DNA of 64,000 nt from JBGPEQ01 sp050180895 (GCA_050180895.1 JBFXDS010000006.1:124001-188000), one strand, 5' to 3'. Positions 17,267 through 27,260 are shown, counted from the stretch's first letter. The notes: generated by a model not told the origin, from the sequence alone. Made by a program: numbers and translations.

Positions 17267-18189
17267 GAGAACAGCAGCGACGACAACCGGCGGCGGGCCG
17301 AGACCGTCAGCGGATCGGTCGGGCCCAGCGCCTCGAACAGCTTGACGAGCTGCTTGCGCGCCGCCTCGTCGTTCCAGCGCCGCTCGCGGCGCACGCACTC
17401 CAGAAGCTCCTCGATCGCGGCTTCGCGGTCGCCGGCCCCGTACAGCGCCATGGCCAGGTCCAGGCGCGCCTGATGGTCGTTGGGGTTCCGCTCCAGCCGC
17501 TGCCGGAACTCGGTCGTCTGGCTGGCGCTCTGCGCCGACTGCTCGGCCAGTTCCAGCGACGTGCGGGCGGCGGCGATCGCCGGGTTGTTCTCCAGTTCGC
17601 CGGCGGCCTGCGCCAAGACCTTCTTGGCCTCGGCGAAATTGCCGGCGCCGATGTGGCATTTGGCCAGGCCGGCGATGGCGGCGGCGTTCTTCGGCTCGTG
17701 CGCCAGCACCTGTGCGAAGATGGCGCTCGCGGTGCCGGCGTCGTTGCGGGCCAGCGCTTCGTCGGCCTGCGCCAGCGCCTGCTCGACCGGCGATGGCCCC
17801 ATCTGGCCGCCGGCCGACTGGACGATGCGCTGCACGAAGGACTTCACCTGGCTTTCCGGCTGGGCGCCGGCAAAAGCGGCGACGGGCCGGCCCTTGACGA
17901 AGCCGAACACTGACGGGATCGACTGCACGCGCATCTGCGCCGCCAGCTCCTGGTTCTCGTCGGTGTTGATCTTGACCAGCCGGACCGCGCCGCGCGCCTC
18001 GCGGACGACCTTCTCCAGCGTCGGCGTCAGCTGCTTGCAGGGGCCGCACCAGGGCGCCCAGAAGTCGACGATGACGGGCGCGTCGTGCGAGGCGTCGATG
18101 ACGTCGACGACGAAATTCTCGGTATCGCTGTCCTTGATGACGGCGCCGGCGGCGGGCGCCGGGCCGCCCATGCCGATCAGCTGCTCCAT
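17263..18189 (-). CDS. Thioredoxin-domain co-chaperone, CnoX/YbbN-like
   Basis: 308 residues from ATG 18189, which has GGAG upstream; an in-frame ATG at 18213 lacks a ribosome-binding site. Residues 20-130 are a thioredoxin fold with the active site FWAPWCGPC (Cys48, Cys51). The rest is a helical TPR region (SAIFAQVLAHEPKNAAAIAGL, then DHQARLDLAMALYGAG). This is the YbbN/CnoX architecture, a holdase working with GroEL and DnaK under oxidative stress. Escherichia coli CnoX has lost the first Cys; this protein keeps CGPC and may be redox-active. First gene of a four-gene operon. Confidence 0.9.
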   Translation of the reverse strand: MEQLIGMGGPAPAAGAVIKDSDTENFVVDVIDASHDAPVIVDFWAPWCGPCKQLTPTLEKVVREARGAVRLVKINTDENQELAAQMRVQSIPSVFGFVKGRPVAAFAGAQPESQVKSFVQRIVQSAGGQMGPSPVEQALAQADEALARNDAGTASAIFAQVLAHEPKNAAAIAGLAKCHIGAGNFAEAKKVLAQAAGELENNPAIAAARTSLELAEQSAQSASQTTEFRQRLERNPNDHQARLDLAMALYGAGDREAAIEELLECVRRERRWNDEAARKQLVKLFEALGPTDPLTVSARRRLSSLLFS

Positions 18190-18272
18190 GTGGTTGCGAT
18201 CTCCATGATTCATTCGCGTGCAGCATCATAGATGGCGCACCGGACCCGCCAAGGCAACCCTGGGCGGGCGGC

Positions 18273-18785
18273 TCAACGTGCGCCGTTGTCGAGGTCGAGA
18301 ATCGTGGGATTGTGGCCGCCCGCGCGGAGAAAGGCCAGCAGGTCCTGCGGCGCGATGGCCGTCGTCATGTCGTTGGTCAGGGGGTGGCAGTTCACCGGGT
18401 CCTGCTCGAGGACGGCCTTGTCGAGGGCGACCTTGACCTGACCCTGTCGGTCGTTGATCAGCGCAAAGGGCGTCACCGCCCCCGGCAGGACGCCCAGATA
18501 GGTCAGCAGCCGCTCCGGGCTGCCGAAGGACAGCCGGCCAGCCCCCAGCCGGTCGCCCAGCGCCTTGAGGTCGATCGCCCGATCCTCCTCCGCCACCACC
18601 AGCCACATCTCGCCCTTCTTGTTGCGCAGGAAGAGGTTCTTGATGTGCGCCCCCGGCAGGGTGCCGCGCAGCGCCTTGGCCTCCTCGACGGTGAAGACGG
18701 GCGGGTGCTGCACCGTCCGGGTGCGGATGCCCAATCCTTCGAGGTGGGCGAAGAGCTGCGCCGGGCTGGTGGGCAGGGCCGTCAT
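18273..18785 (-). CDS. Aminoacyl-tRNA deacylase, YbaK/ProX family
   Basis: 170 residues from ATG 18785. The YbaK/EbsC fold is shown by TVEEAKALRGTLPGAHIKNLF, FLRNKKGEMWLVVAEEDRA and VTPFALIND. The family hydrolyses mischarged tRNAs; ProX-type members clear Ala-tRNA-Pro. The sequence PGAHIKNLFLRNKKG resembles free-standing ProX more than YbaK, but I cannot settle the specificity. It stands alone between the CnoX-like operon and tRNA-Gly on the other strand. Confidence 0.87.
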   Translation of the reverse strand: MTALPTSPAQLFAHLEGLGIRTRTVQHPPVFTVEEAKALRGTLPGAHIKNLFLRNKKGEMWLVVAEEDRAIDLKALGDRLGAGRLSFGSPERLLTYLGVLPGAVTPFALINDRQGQVKVALDKAVLEQDPVNCHPLTNDMTTAIAPQDLLAFLRAGGHNPTILDLDNGAR

Positions 18786-18907
18786 GGCGCCACCATAGCC
18801 GCCCGCCCGCGCCTGCCTCAACCGGCAAGCCGGCGGCTTCGGCCTTGCAATCGGATGGCCGCCGCGTATGATCGCCGCGCCGTCGCCGCTGGCGGCGATC
18901 GACCCGT

Positions 18908-18982
18908 GCGGGCGTAGCTCAGGGGTAGAGCACAACCTTGCCAAGGTTGGGGTCGAGGGTTCGAATCCCTTCGCCCGCTCCA
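18908..18982 (+). tRNA. tRNA-Gly (anticodon GCC)
   Basis: A full cloverleaf can be drawn: acceptor GCGGGCG pairs with CGCCCGC, D-loop GCTCAGGGGTAGAGC, anticodon arm CAACC-TTGCCAA-GGTTG giving anticodon GCC, T-loop GGTTCGAATCC, discriminator T, and an encoded CCA. Confidence 0.97.
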
Positions 18983-19153
18983 TAATCTTCCCTTCATGCT
19001 TAAGGCGCGTTGATGATGCCGTCAGCGGGGTGCCCTGCCGGCAACGTGCGCAGTTCTCCACAAATTTTACCGGACCCCTTAAGGGAGGTTTTACAGACCC
19101 GCCTTTATGCTCCGTCAAAATCTCCGCGGGGACGAGCGGATGGAGAGTGGTGG

Positions 19154-20452
19154 ATGGGTGCCGTACCGTACCGCATTCTGATTGCGGACGATGAGCCGAG
19201 CATTCTCAATGCTTACAGCAGCGTGCTGCTGGCCGACGGCAAGCTGAAGCCGTCGGACGCCGGCTTCGACGATCTCGAAGCCGAGCTGTTCGGCGGCCGG
19301 GACCGGCAATCCGACCAGAGCTACGAACTCGAGCTCTGCCAGCAGGGGCAGCAGGCGGTCAGCGCGGTCAAGCGCGCGGCCGCGGACGGGCGCCCCTTCT
19401 CCGTCGCCTTCCTCGACGTGCGCATGCCGCCGGGCATGAACGGCGTCGATACCGCCAAGGAGATCCGCACCATCGATCCCGGCCTCAACATCGTCTTCGT
19501 GACCGGCTACTCCGATACCGACCCGCGCGACATGGCCAAGATCGTGCCGCCGGTCGAGCGCCTGTTCTATGTCGCGAAGCCGTTCCAGCCGCTCGAGCTC
19601 CAGCAGTTCGCCTCGGCGCTGTCCAACAAGTGGCGCGCCGAGCAGGACCTGGTCGTCGCGCACGAGCTGCTGAAGCGGCAATACGCCGACCTGGAGGCCG
19701 CCAATGCCGAGCTGTCCTCGGCCAAGCACAGGGCCGAGGTGGCCAGCCGCATGAAGACGGAGTTCCTCGCCAACGTCAGCCACGAGCTGCGCACGCCGCT
19801 GAACTCGATCATCGGCTTCAGCGAGATGATCGACAACGAGGCGCACGGCTCGATCGGCAACGACCGCTACCGCAGCTACATCCGCGACATCAACGCCAGC
19901 GGCCAGCACCTTCTCGGCGTGGTCAACGACATCCTCGACATCTCCAAGATCGAGGTCGGCGAGTTCGAGCTGCAGGAGGATCAGGTCGATATCGGCGAGC
20001 TCGTGGAGATGTCGATGCGCGTTGTCGACGAGCGGGCCTCCCGGGCCGGCGTCACCCTGCGGTCGGAGATCGCCCCGTCGCTGCCGTCGCTGCGCGGCGA
20101 TGCGCGCCGCGTGCGGCAGATCCTCCTCAATCTGCTGTCGAACTCCGTCAAGTTCACCGCCTCCGGCGGTGCCGTCTCCGTCCGCGCCGATCGCGGCGCG
20201 GATGGCGGCCTGAGGGTGTCGGTGTCCGACACCGGCATCGGCATCGCGCCCGAGGACATGGAGCGGGCAATGATGCCGTTCGGCCAGGTCGACGGCCGGC
20301 TGAACCGGAAGTACGAGGGCACCGGCCTCGGCCTGCCGCTCGCCAAGTCGCTGACGGAGCTGCATGACGGCCGACTCATCGTCCAGAGCGCTCTTGGCAA
20401 GGGAACCACGGTCACGCTCGACTTCCCGGCGGCGCGGACGATCGCGGCGTAA
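19154..20452 (+). CDS. Sensor kinase with N-terminal receiver domain
   Basis: 432 residues from ATG 19154 with GGAGAG just upstream. Residues 6-155 are a receiver domain (acidic pair in IADDEP, phospho-acceptor Asp88 in AFLDVRMPPGMNG, Lys142). A coiled-coil linker follows (165-200), then HisKA with His210 in VSHELRTPLN, and a HATPase with N-box LLNLLSNSVKF, DTGIGI (359-364) and GTGLGLPLAK (389-398). No transmembrane segment, so it is cytoplasmic. An N-terminal receiver ahead of the kinase suggests it is itself controlled by another kinase. The next gene is a membrane kinase, 35 bases on, and the two probably work together. Signal unknown. Confidence 0.9.
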   Translation: MGAVPYRILIADDEPSILNAYSSVLLADGKLKPSDAGFDDLEAELFGGRDRQSDQSYELELCQQGQQAVSAVKRAAADGRPFSVAFLDVRMPPGMNGVDTAKEIRTIDPGLNIVFVTGYSDTDPRDMAKIVPPVERLFYVAKPFQPLELQQFASALSNKWRAEQDLVVAHELLKRQYADLEAANAELSSAKHRAEVASRMKTEFLANVSHELRTPLNSIIGFSEMIDNEAHGSIGNDRYRSYIRDINASGQHLLGVVNDILDISKIEVGEFELQEDQVDIGELVEMSMRVVDERASRAGVTLRSEIAPSLPSLRGDARRVRQILLNLLSNSVKFTASGGAVSVRADRGADGGLRVSVSDTGIGIAPEDMERAMMPFGQVDGRLNRKYEGTGLGLPLAKSLTELHDGRLIVQSALGKGTTVTLDFPAARTIAA

Positions 20453-20487
20453 GCATTCGTTTTGCCGGAACGGCGCTCGGCGCGGCC

Positions 20488-22179
20488 ATGCCGGCCCAGC
20501 AGAAGGTGTCGCGGTTGAAGGCCTTGCTTCGATCCACGCTGTTCTTCGGGTCGGTCCACTGGCGGCTGACGGCGGTGCTGTTGGCCGGCAGCCTCGTGGC
20601 CTACGGGTTCCTGCTCCACGGCCAGTACCGCGACCAGTACGACAAGATCCTCGGCTTCGCCCAGTCCTCGCACCGCCTGCTCACCGAGGTGATGGCGCAG
20701 CGCATCAGCGGGGCGGTGCAGGAGCTCGATCCCTATGTGATCGACCGCACGCTGCTCGATACGGTGCGCGCCGCCGAGGCCGCGTCGGACGGTGGTGCGC
20801 AGTCTCGCGCTGCGCCTGCCGCCGCGCTGATCGCGTTCGGCGTGATCCGGCCGGACGGCACCATCCTCAAGGCCTATCACGGACCGCGACGCCTCGATTT
20901 CCCGGAACAGGCCCTGGCCGACATCGCGCGCGCCGCCGCCGCCGGCGGGTCGATCGTCGATCGCCTGTGGTCGGATGCTCAGGTCATCGCCTTGCCGGTG
21001 CGGAGCGCGGAGGGGAACCGGCCGATCGCCGTCGTCGCCGTCGCCTGGGACCTGTCGCAGCATTTTTCGGTCGCCGAGCGCGCCTTCAAGGCCGATGCCG
21101 TCAAAGGCGGGCTGGCGACGGTTTTGGCGATTCTCGGCCTCCTTTATATCGTCCAACGGATCGTCGCCCGGCCGATCGCGGCGCTGACGCACCACGTCGC
21201 GCAGCTCGGCGCGTCCGGCGATCTCGGGCTGGTCGACGACCGCCTGGCGCAGCGGCGCGACGAGATCGGGGTGCTCGCCAGCGAATTCAACAAGATGGTG
21301 GAGGCCTTGGTCGATTCCCGCCAGAAGCTGCAGAACCAGTCCTATGTCCACGGCATGGCCGAGATGGCGTCGGGCGTGCTGCACAACATCCGCAATGCCC
21401 TGAATCCGATCTCCGTCGGCATCTGGAAGCTGGAGGAAAGCGCGCGCGGCATGTCGCTCGGACGGATCGAGACCGCGTTGGCCGAGCTGTCGACCGAATC
21501 GACGCCGTCCGACCGGCGGGAAAAGCTGGCGAACTATGTCCGTGCCGCGGCCGAGAAGCTCGTCGCCGATCAACGCCGGCTGGCGGACGAGATTCGCGAT
21601 CTGGGTCAGCACAGCCGTCACATCGAGCAGATTCTCCAGGACGTCGACCTGACGGGCCGTCGTCGGCGCAAACCGGAAGCCATCGGCATGGACAAGCTGG
21701 CCGAGGAATGCGCGACGATGATCCCGGCTCAGGCGAAATCGCAGATCGCCGTGGAGATCGACCAGGCCCTGGCGCGGCTTCCGGCGGCGCTCGGCGACCG
21801 GATCACGCTGACGCAGGTGCTCGGCAACCTCATGGCCAACGCCGCCGAATCCATTCGTGCGGTCGGCACCGGCGGCGGCCGGATCGCCGTTACCGGCCAT
21901 TGCGAGCAGGTCGACGGCCGGGAGATGCTCCATATCGAGGTCCGTGACAACGGCGAGGGAATCGCGCCGGAGGCCATGGCGTCCCTGTTTCAGCGCGGTT
22001 TCAGCACCAAGACGGACAAGAAGGGCGGCATCGGCCTGCATTGGTGCGCCAACAGCATCATCGCCATGGGCGGCAAGATCCACGCGACGAGCGACGGCAA
22101 GGGCAAGGGGGCGACGTTCCATCTGCTGCTGCCGATGGCGAAGGATCGGCGGGCGGAAGGCCGCGGACAGGCCGCCTGA
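20488..22179 (+). CDS. Membrane sensor histidine kinase
   Basis: 563 residues. Two transmembrane segments (about 26-44 and 211-227) enclose a periplasmic sensor region, followed by a HAMP linker (ARPIAALTHHV onward). The phosphorylation site is His299 in VLHNIRNALNP, a variant H-box with N rather than the E of HELRTPL. The ATPase domain has NLMANAAESIRA, DNGEGI and GGIGLHWCANS. This H-box variant is typical of a kinase group lacking a known cognate regulator nearby. It follows the receiver-kinase at 19154 in the same direction; its partner response regulator is not in the window unless it is that receiver domain. Confidence 0.88.
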   Translation: MPAQQKVSRLKALLRSTLFFGSVHWRLTAVLLAGSLVAYGFLLHGQYRDQYDKILGFAQSSHRLLTEVMAQRISGAVQELDPYVIDRTLLDTVRAAEAASDGGAQSRAAPAAALIAFGVIRPDGTILKAYHGPRRLDFPEQALADIARAAAAGGSIVDRLWSDAQVIALPVRSAEGNRPIAVVAVAWDLSQHFSVAERAFKADAVKGGLATVLAILGLLYIVQRIVARPIAALTHHVAQLGASGDLGLVDDRLAQRRDEIGVLASEFNKMVEALVDSRQKLQNQSYVHGMAEMASGVLHNIRNALNPISVGIWKLEESARGMSLGRIETALAELSTESTPSDRREKLANYVRAAAEKLVADQRRLADEIRDLGQHSRHIEQILQDVDLTGRRRRKPEAIGMDKLAEECATMIPAQAKSQIAVEIDQALARLPAALGDRITLTQVLGNLMANAAESIRAVGTGGGRIAVTGHCEQVDGREMLHIEVRDNGEGIAPEAMASLFQRGFSTKTDKKGGIGLHWCANSIIAMGGKIHATSDGKGKGATFHLLLPMAKDRRAEGRGQAA

Positions 22180-22297
22180 GCGTAGGTCTGTCGCCGCCCG
22201 GTCCCGACCGGAACGGCGGTATCCGCCCGACCCCGAAGCTTGTTTTGTCACCGAGATGCGCTAGCCTTGGTGCGGGTCTCCTCCCGGGGGAACGGCC

Positions 22298-25200
22298 ATG
22301 GTCTCGAAAGCGGCACAGCACAAGCCCGAATTGATCGAACGCGTCAAGGCGCTGGCCTCGGCGCGGCTGCCGTCCGACCGCGCTACGGCGTTGTCGGAAT
22401 TCATCACGCAGTTCTATGCGAACGTGGCCGTCGACGATCTCGTCGGCGAGGCGGCCGAGAATCTGTATGCCGCCGCCCTGTCGCTGTGGGGCTTTGCGGC
22501 CCAGCGCGTTCCGGGAACTGCCAAGGTGCGCGTCTACAATCCGCGGCTCGACGAGCAGGGGTGGCACAGCGCCCACACGGTCGTCGAGATGGTCAACGAC
22601 GACATGCCGTTCCTGGTCGATTCGCTGACGGCGGGGCTCAATCAGCGCGACCTCATGGTCTATCTCGTCATCCATCCGATCGTCCGCGTCCGCCGCGACC
22701 GCGCCGGCAATCGCGTTGCCGGCGCCGGGGGCGAGGAGATTGCCGAGTCGCACATCCAGATCCGCATCAACGAGCAGACCGCGCCCGAGCGGCTGGCCGA
22801 GATCAAGTTCCTGCTCGAAAAGGTGCTCGGCGACGTCCGCGCGGCGACGTCCGATTGGCGGCCGATGCGCGCGCGCGCCGACCACATCATCAAGTCGCTC
22901 GATTCAGCGCCGTCCAGCCTGCCCGGCGAAGAGGTGGCGGAGGCGAGGGCGTTCCTGCAATGGCTGAACGACGACCATTTCACCTATCTCGGCTATCGCG
23001 AGTACGATTTCGTCGGCGAGGGCGAAGCGGCCATGATCTCGATCCCGCCGCAGACCGGCCTCGGCATCCTGCGGGACGAGCAGTACTCCGTGTTTGATGG
23101 GCTGCGCAATTTCGAGCAGCTGCCGCCCGACGTGCGCCAGTTCCTCCTGCAGCCCCGGGTGCTGATCATCACCAAGGCCAACCGCCGGTCGACCGTGCAT
23201 CGCCCCGTCCACATGGACACGATCAGCGTGAAGAAGTTCGATGCCGCCGGCAACGCGGTGGGCGAGCAGCTCTTCGTCGGCTTGCTCACCTCGGCCGCCT
23301 ACAGCCAGAGTCCGCGCGAGATTCCGCTGCTCCGCCGCAAGGTCGCGAACTGCCTGGCGCGCGCCGGCTTCGCGCCCGCCAGCCACGACGGCAAGGCGCT
23401 GGCTCACATCCTCGAAACCTACCCGCGCGACGAGCTGTTTCAGATCTCCGAGGCCGAGCTGTACGAGACCGCGCTCGGCATCCTGCATCTGCAGGAGCGG
23501 CAGCGCATCGCCCTCTTCGTCCGGCGCGATCCGTTCGAACGCTTCGTCTCGTGCCTCGTCTACGTCCCGCGCGATCGCTACAACACCGAGTTGCGGTTGC
23601 GCATCCAGGACATCCTGGCCCGCGCCTACAACGGCGCCGTCTCGGCCTACTTCACGCATATGAGCGATGCCGCGCTGAGCCGCCTGCAGGTCATCATCGC
23701 CACCACGCGCGGCGCCATACCCGATGTCGATCCCGAGGACATCGAGGTCAGGCTGGTGGAAGCCGGCCGCTCCTGGGCCGATCAGCTGCACGACGCTCTC
23801 GTCGAGGCCAAGGGCGAGGAGCGGGGCCTGGCGCTGCTGCGCCGCTTCATCGATGCCTTCCCGGCCGGCTATCGCGAGCGGTTCACTGCGCAGCTGGCGG
23901 TCGCCGATATCGACAAAGTGGAAGAGGCCCTCGCCGGCCGCGGCATCGCCATGAATCTCTATCGGCCGCTGGAGTCGGCGGCCAGCGAACTGAAGCTGAA
24001 GCTCTACAACGCCGGCGCCCAGCTGCCGCTGTCGGACGTGCTGCCGGTCCTCGAGCATATGGGCGTCAAGGTGATCAGCGAGTCGCCCTACATGGTTCAG
24101 CCGCGCGCGGCGGACCGGGTGGTCTGGATCCACGACTTCGGCATGGTGTCCGCCGATGGTCGCGACGTGGAGCTCGGCAGCGTGCGGGAAATCTTCCACG
24201 CCGCGCTTTCGCGCGTGTGGGCCGGCGACATGGAGGACGACGGCTTCAATCGGCTGGTCATGGCGGCCGGGCTCGATTGGCGCGAGGTGACGATCCTGCG
24301 AGCCTACTGCAAATATCTGCGGCAGGCGGCGATTCCCTTCAGCCAGGCCTATATGGAGGCGACGCTGGCCGGCAATCCGCACATCGCCGTGGCGCTGGTG
24401 AGGCTGTTCCGCACGCTGTTCGATCCGGCCGGCAACGATATCGGCAAGCAGGCTGAAGCCATCGTGGCGGAGATCGAGCGCGCCCTCGACAACGTCGCCA
24501 ACCTCGACGAGGACCGCATCCTCCGTCGCTTCCTCAACGTCATCCGATCGACGCTGCGGACCAACTTCTTCAAGGGCGCCGTCGCGGGGCAGCATCGGCC
24601 CTACCTCTCGTTCAAACTCGATTCGCGCGCCGTCGACGAGCTGCCGCTGCCGCGCCCGCTGTTCGAGATCTCCGTCTACAGCCCGCGCGTCGAGGCCGTC
24701 CACCTGCGCGGTGGACGGGTCGCGCGCGGCGGCATCCGCTGGTCCGACCGGCGCGAGGATTTCCGCACCGAGGTGCTCGGGCTGATGAAGACGCAGATGG
24801 TGAAGAACGCGGTCATCGTGCCGGTCGGCTCCAAGGGCGGCTTCGTCGTCAAGCGCCCGCCCGCCGCCGGCGGCCGCGAGGCGCTGAACGCCGAGGTCGT
24901 CGAGTGCTACAAGACGATGATGCGCGGCCTGCTCGACCTCACCGACAATCTCAGGGCCGGCAAGGTCGAGCCGCCGGCCGAGGTGGTGCGGCGCGATCCC
25001 GACGACACCTACCTGGTCGTCGCCGCCGACAAGGGCACGGCGACGTTCTCCGACATCGCCAATGCCGTCTCCGCCGAATACGGCTTCTGGCTCGACGACG
25101 CCTTCGCCTCCGGCGGCTCGGCCGGCTACGACCACAAGGGCATGGGCATCACCGCGCGCGGCGCCTGGGAGGCGGTGAAGCGCCACTTCCGCGAGGCCGG

Positions 25201-27124
25201 CGTCGACATCCAGTCGCAGGATTTCACCGTCGTCGGCGTCGGCGACATGTCCGGCGACGTCTTCGGCAACGGCATGCTGCTGTCGCGCCACACCCGCCTG
25301 GTCGTCGCCTTCAATCACCTGCACATCTTCCTCGATCCGGATCCCGATCCGGCGGCGAGCTGGGCCGAGCGCAAGCGGCTGTTCGACCTGCCGCGCTCGG
25401 CCTGGTCCGACTACGACCCCAAATTGATCTCGCCGGGCGGCGGCGTCTACGACCGCAAGGCGAAATCCATCAAGCTGTCGCCGCAGGTGAAGCAGCGCTT
25501 CGGCCTGGCCAAGGACAGCATGACGCCGGCCGAGCTGATCCAGGCCCTGCTCCGCGCCGAGGTCGATCTGCTCTGGCTCGGCGGCATCGGCACCTACGTC
25601 AAGGCGAGCGACGAGACGCAGGCGGAGGTCGGCGACCGCGCCAACGACGCGGTGCGCGTCAACGCCGCCGATCTCCGCTGCAAGGTCGTCGGCGAGGGCG
25701 CCAATCTCGGTTTCACCCAGCGCGGCCGCATCGAATACGCGCTGGCCGGCGGCCGCATCAACACCGACGCGGTCGACAACTCCGCCGGCGTCGACACCTC
25801 GGACCACGAGGTCAACATCAAGATCCTGCTCAACGAGACCGTCGCCGCCGGCGACATGACGCGCAAGCAGCGCGACCGCCTGCTGGGCGAGCTCACCGAA
25901 GACGTCGCCGCGCTGGTGCTGCGCGACAACTACCTGCAGAGCCAGTGCCTGACGATCACGCAGCTCCTCGGCGGCCGGCTGCTCGACCGCCATGTCCGCT
26001 TCATGCGGGCGCTGGAGCGGGCGGGGCGGCTCGACCGCGCCATCGAATCGCTCCCCAACGAGGAGGCCGTGCTCGAGCGCAAGGCCAAGGGCGTCGGGCT
26101 CGCCCGGCCCGAACTGGCCGTGCTCCTGGCCTATTCCAAGCTGGCTCTGGCCGACGACATCCTCGAGTCCGACCTGCCGGACGATCCGCAGCTCGGCGGC
26201 GAGTTGCTCGGCTATTTCCCGCAGCGCTTGCGCGAACGCTACGCCGAGGACGTCGCCCGCCACCGCCTGCGCCGCGAGATCGTCACCACCGTCGTCACCA
26301 ACGAGATGGTCAACCGCGCCGGCATCACCTTCGTCTACGAGGTGCGCGAGAACACCGGCATGGGCGTCGCCGACGTGGCCCGCGCCTACATCGCCACCCG
26401 CGAGATCTTCGGCCTGCGCGAGGTGTGGCGGCAGATCGAGAGCCTCGACAACGTCGTCGCCGCCGGCCTGCAGGCGGCGATGCTGCTGGAGTGCGGCCGC
26501 GCGCTCGAGCGCGGCGTCACCTGGCTGCTGCGCAACGAGCCGCAGCCGCTCGACATCGATGGGGCGGTCGCGGCCTACCGCGACGGCGTCGAGGCGCTGA
26601 TCGCCGCCCGCGGGCTGATCGCCGAGGCCGACCGCGCCGAGATCGACCAGCGCATCGCCACCTATGTCGAGCAGGGCGTGCCGCAGCCGCTGGCCGAGCG
26701 GATGGGCATCACCCATCTGCTGCCGCCGAGCTTCGACATCATCCGCATCGGCCGCGCCGCCGGCGTGCCCGTGGAGCAGGTCGGCCGCACCTACTTCGCC
26801 GTCGGCGCCCGCTTCGGCCTCGACTGGCTGCGCCGGGCGGCGGCGGCGTTGCCGATCGATACGCACTGGGACAAGCAGGCCGTCGTCGCCATCACCGACG
26901 ATTTCTACGGCCACCAGCGCGAGCTCACCGCCCGCGTCCTCGCCGCCGCGGCGGAGGCCAAGCCGGCCAACGGCGCCGACCCGGTCGAGCTGTGGAGCGC
27001 CGGCCGCGGCCCCGTCGTGCAGCGCGCCGAATCGCTGATCGCCGATCTGCGCCAGGCCGGCGGCGCCGGCCTCGCCATGCTCGCCGTCGCCAACCGCCAG
27101 CTCCGCGGCCTGACGGCGGTGTAG
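22298..27124 (+). CDS. NAD-specific glutamate dehydrogenase, 180-kDa type
   Basis: 1608 residues, the length of the large bacterial NAD-GDH class. ATG 22298 has GGGGGAA upstream. The N-terminal half carries regulatory ACT-like regions. The catalytic domain contains GGIRWSDRREDFRTEVLG (about 811-828), GSKGGFVVKRPP near 843 with the substrate/catalytic Lys, VGVGDMSGDVFGNGM near 979 (coenzyme fold), and VVGEGANLGFTQRGR near 1130. It oxidises L-glutamate to 2-oxoglutarate and ammonia with NAD, a catabolic reaction. Single-gene unit; the sequence gives no regulatory clue. Confidence 0.97.
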   Translation: MVSKAAQHKPELIERVKALASARLPSDRATALSEFITQFYANVAVDDLVGEAAENLYAAALSLWGFAAQRVPGTAKVRVYNPRLDEQGWHSAHTVVEMVNDDMPFLVDSLTAGLNQRDLMVYLVIHPIVRVRRDRAGNRVAGAGGEEIAESHIQIRINEQTAPERLAEIKFLLEKVLGDVRAATSDWRPMRARADHIIKSLDSAPSSLPGEEVAEARAFLQWLNDDHFTYLGYREYDFVGEGEAAMISIPPQTGLGILRDEQYSVFDGLRNFEQLPPDVRQFLLQPRVLIITKANRRSTVHRPVHMDTISVKKFDAAGNAVGEQLFVGLLTSAAYSQSPREIPLLRRKVANCLARAGFAPASHDGKALAHILETYPRDELFQISEAELYETALGILHLQERQRIALFVRRDPFERFVSCLVYVPRDRYNTELRLRIQDILARAYNGAVSAYFTHMSDAALSRLQVIIATTRGAIPDVDPEDIEVRLVEAGRSWADQLHDALVEAKGEERGLALLRRFIDAFPAGYRERFTAQLAVADIDKVEEALAGRGIAMNLYRPLESAASELKLKLYNAGAQLPLSDVLPVLEHMGVKVISESPYMVQPRAADRVVWIHDFGMVSADGRDVELGSVREIFHAALSRVWAGDMEDDGFNRLVMAAGLDWREVTILRAYCKYLRQAAIPFSQAYMEATLAGNPHIAVALVRLFRTLFDPAGNDIGKQAEAIVAEIERALDNVANLDEDRILRRFLNVIRSTLRTNFFKGAVAGQHRPYLSFKLDSRAVDELPLPRPLFEISVYSPRVEAVHLRGGRVARGGIRWSDRREDFRTEVLGLMKTQMVKNAVIVPVGSKGGFVVKRPPAAGGREALNAEVVECYKTMMRGLLDLTDNLRAGKVEPPAEVVRRDPDDTYLVVAADKGTATFSDIANAVSAEYGFWLDDAFASGGSAGYDHKGMGITARGAWEAVKRHFREAGVDIQSQDFTVVGVGDMSGDVFGNGMLLSRHTRLVVAFNHLHIFLDPDPDPAASWAERKRLFDLPRSAWSDYDPKLISPGGGVYDRKAKSIKLSPQVKQRFGLAKDSMTPAELIQALLRAEVDLLWLGGIGTYVKASDETQAEVGDRANDAVRVNAADLRCKVVGEGANLGFTQRGRIEYALAGGRINTDAVDNSAGVDTSDHEVNIKILLNETVAAGDMTRKQRDRLLGELTEDVAALVLRDNYLQSQCLTITQLLGGRLLDRHVRFMRALERAGRLDRAIESLPNEEAVLERKAKGVGLARPELAVLLAYSKLALADDILESDLPDDPQLGGELLGYFPQRLRERYAEDVARHRLRREIVTTVVTNEMVNRAGITFVYEVRENTGMGVADVARAYIATREIFGLREVWRQIESLDNVVAAGLQAAMLLECGRALERGVTWLLRNEPQPLDIDGAVAAYRDGVEALIAARGLIAEADRAEIDQRIATYVEQGVPQPLAERMGITHLLPPSFDIIRIGRAAGVPVEQVGRTYFAVGARFGLDWLRRAAAALPIDTHWDKQAVVAITDDFYGHQRELTARVLAAAAEAKPANGADPVELWSAGRGPVVQRAESLIADLRQAGGAGLAMLAVANRQLRGLTAV

Positions 27125-27148
27125 GCCCGAAGCGCTTGGATCGGCGCC

Positions 27149-27233
27149 GTGCGTCCTTCGACAGGCTCAGGATGAGGGCTTTTCGTCGTGCCACCAAGAC
27201 TGCCCCTCATCCTGAGCCTGTCGAAGGACGCAC
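27149..27233. repeat. Long perfect inverted repeat
   Basis: Thirty-base arms (27149-27178 and 27204-27233) are exact complements around a 25-base loop. The arm core is CCTTCGACAGGCTCAGGATG. It lies between convergent gdh and the YbjQ-type gene. Such CTTCGACAGGCTCAGG palindromes occur dispersed in many alphaproteobacterial genomes and resemble REP elements. It also extends a possible bidirectional terminator. Confidence 0.85.
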
Positions 27234-27260
27234 CTTGCTGATGCAGCGCCAAGGCGCCCC

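Noticed and set aside
19115..22251. Long minus-strand frames opposite the two sensor kinases
   Set aside because: Shadows of real kinase genes with intact H-box and ATPase motifs on the plus strand.
22904..26914. Open frame of 1336 codons on the minus strand inside the glutamate dehydrogenase gene
   Set aside because: Antisense to a clear 1608-residue enzyme; His/Asp/Arg/Gly-rich composition is a product of high GC3 on the sense strand and shows no domain.
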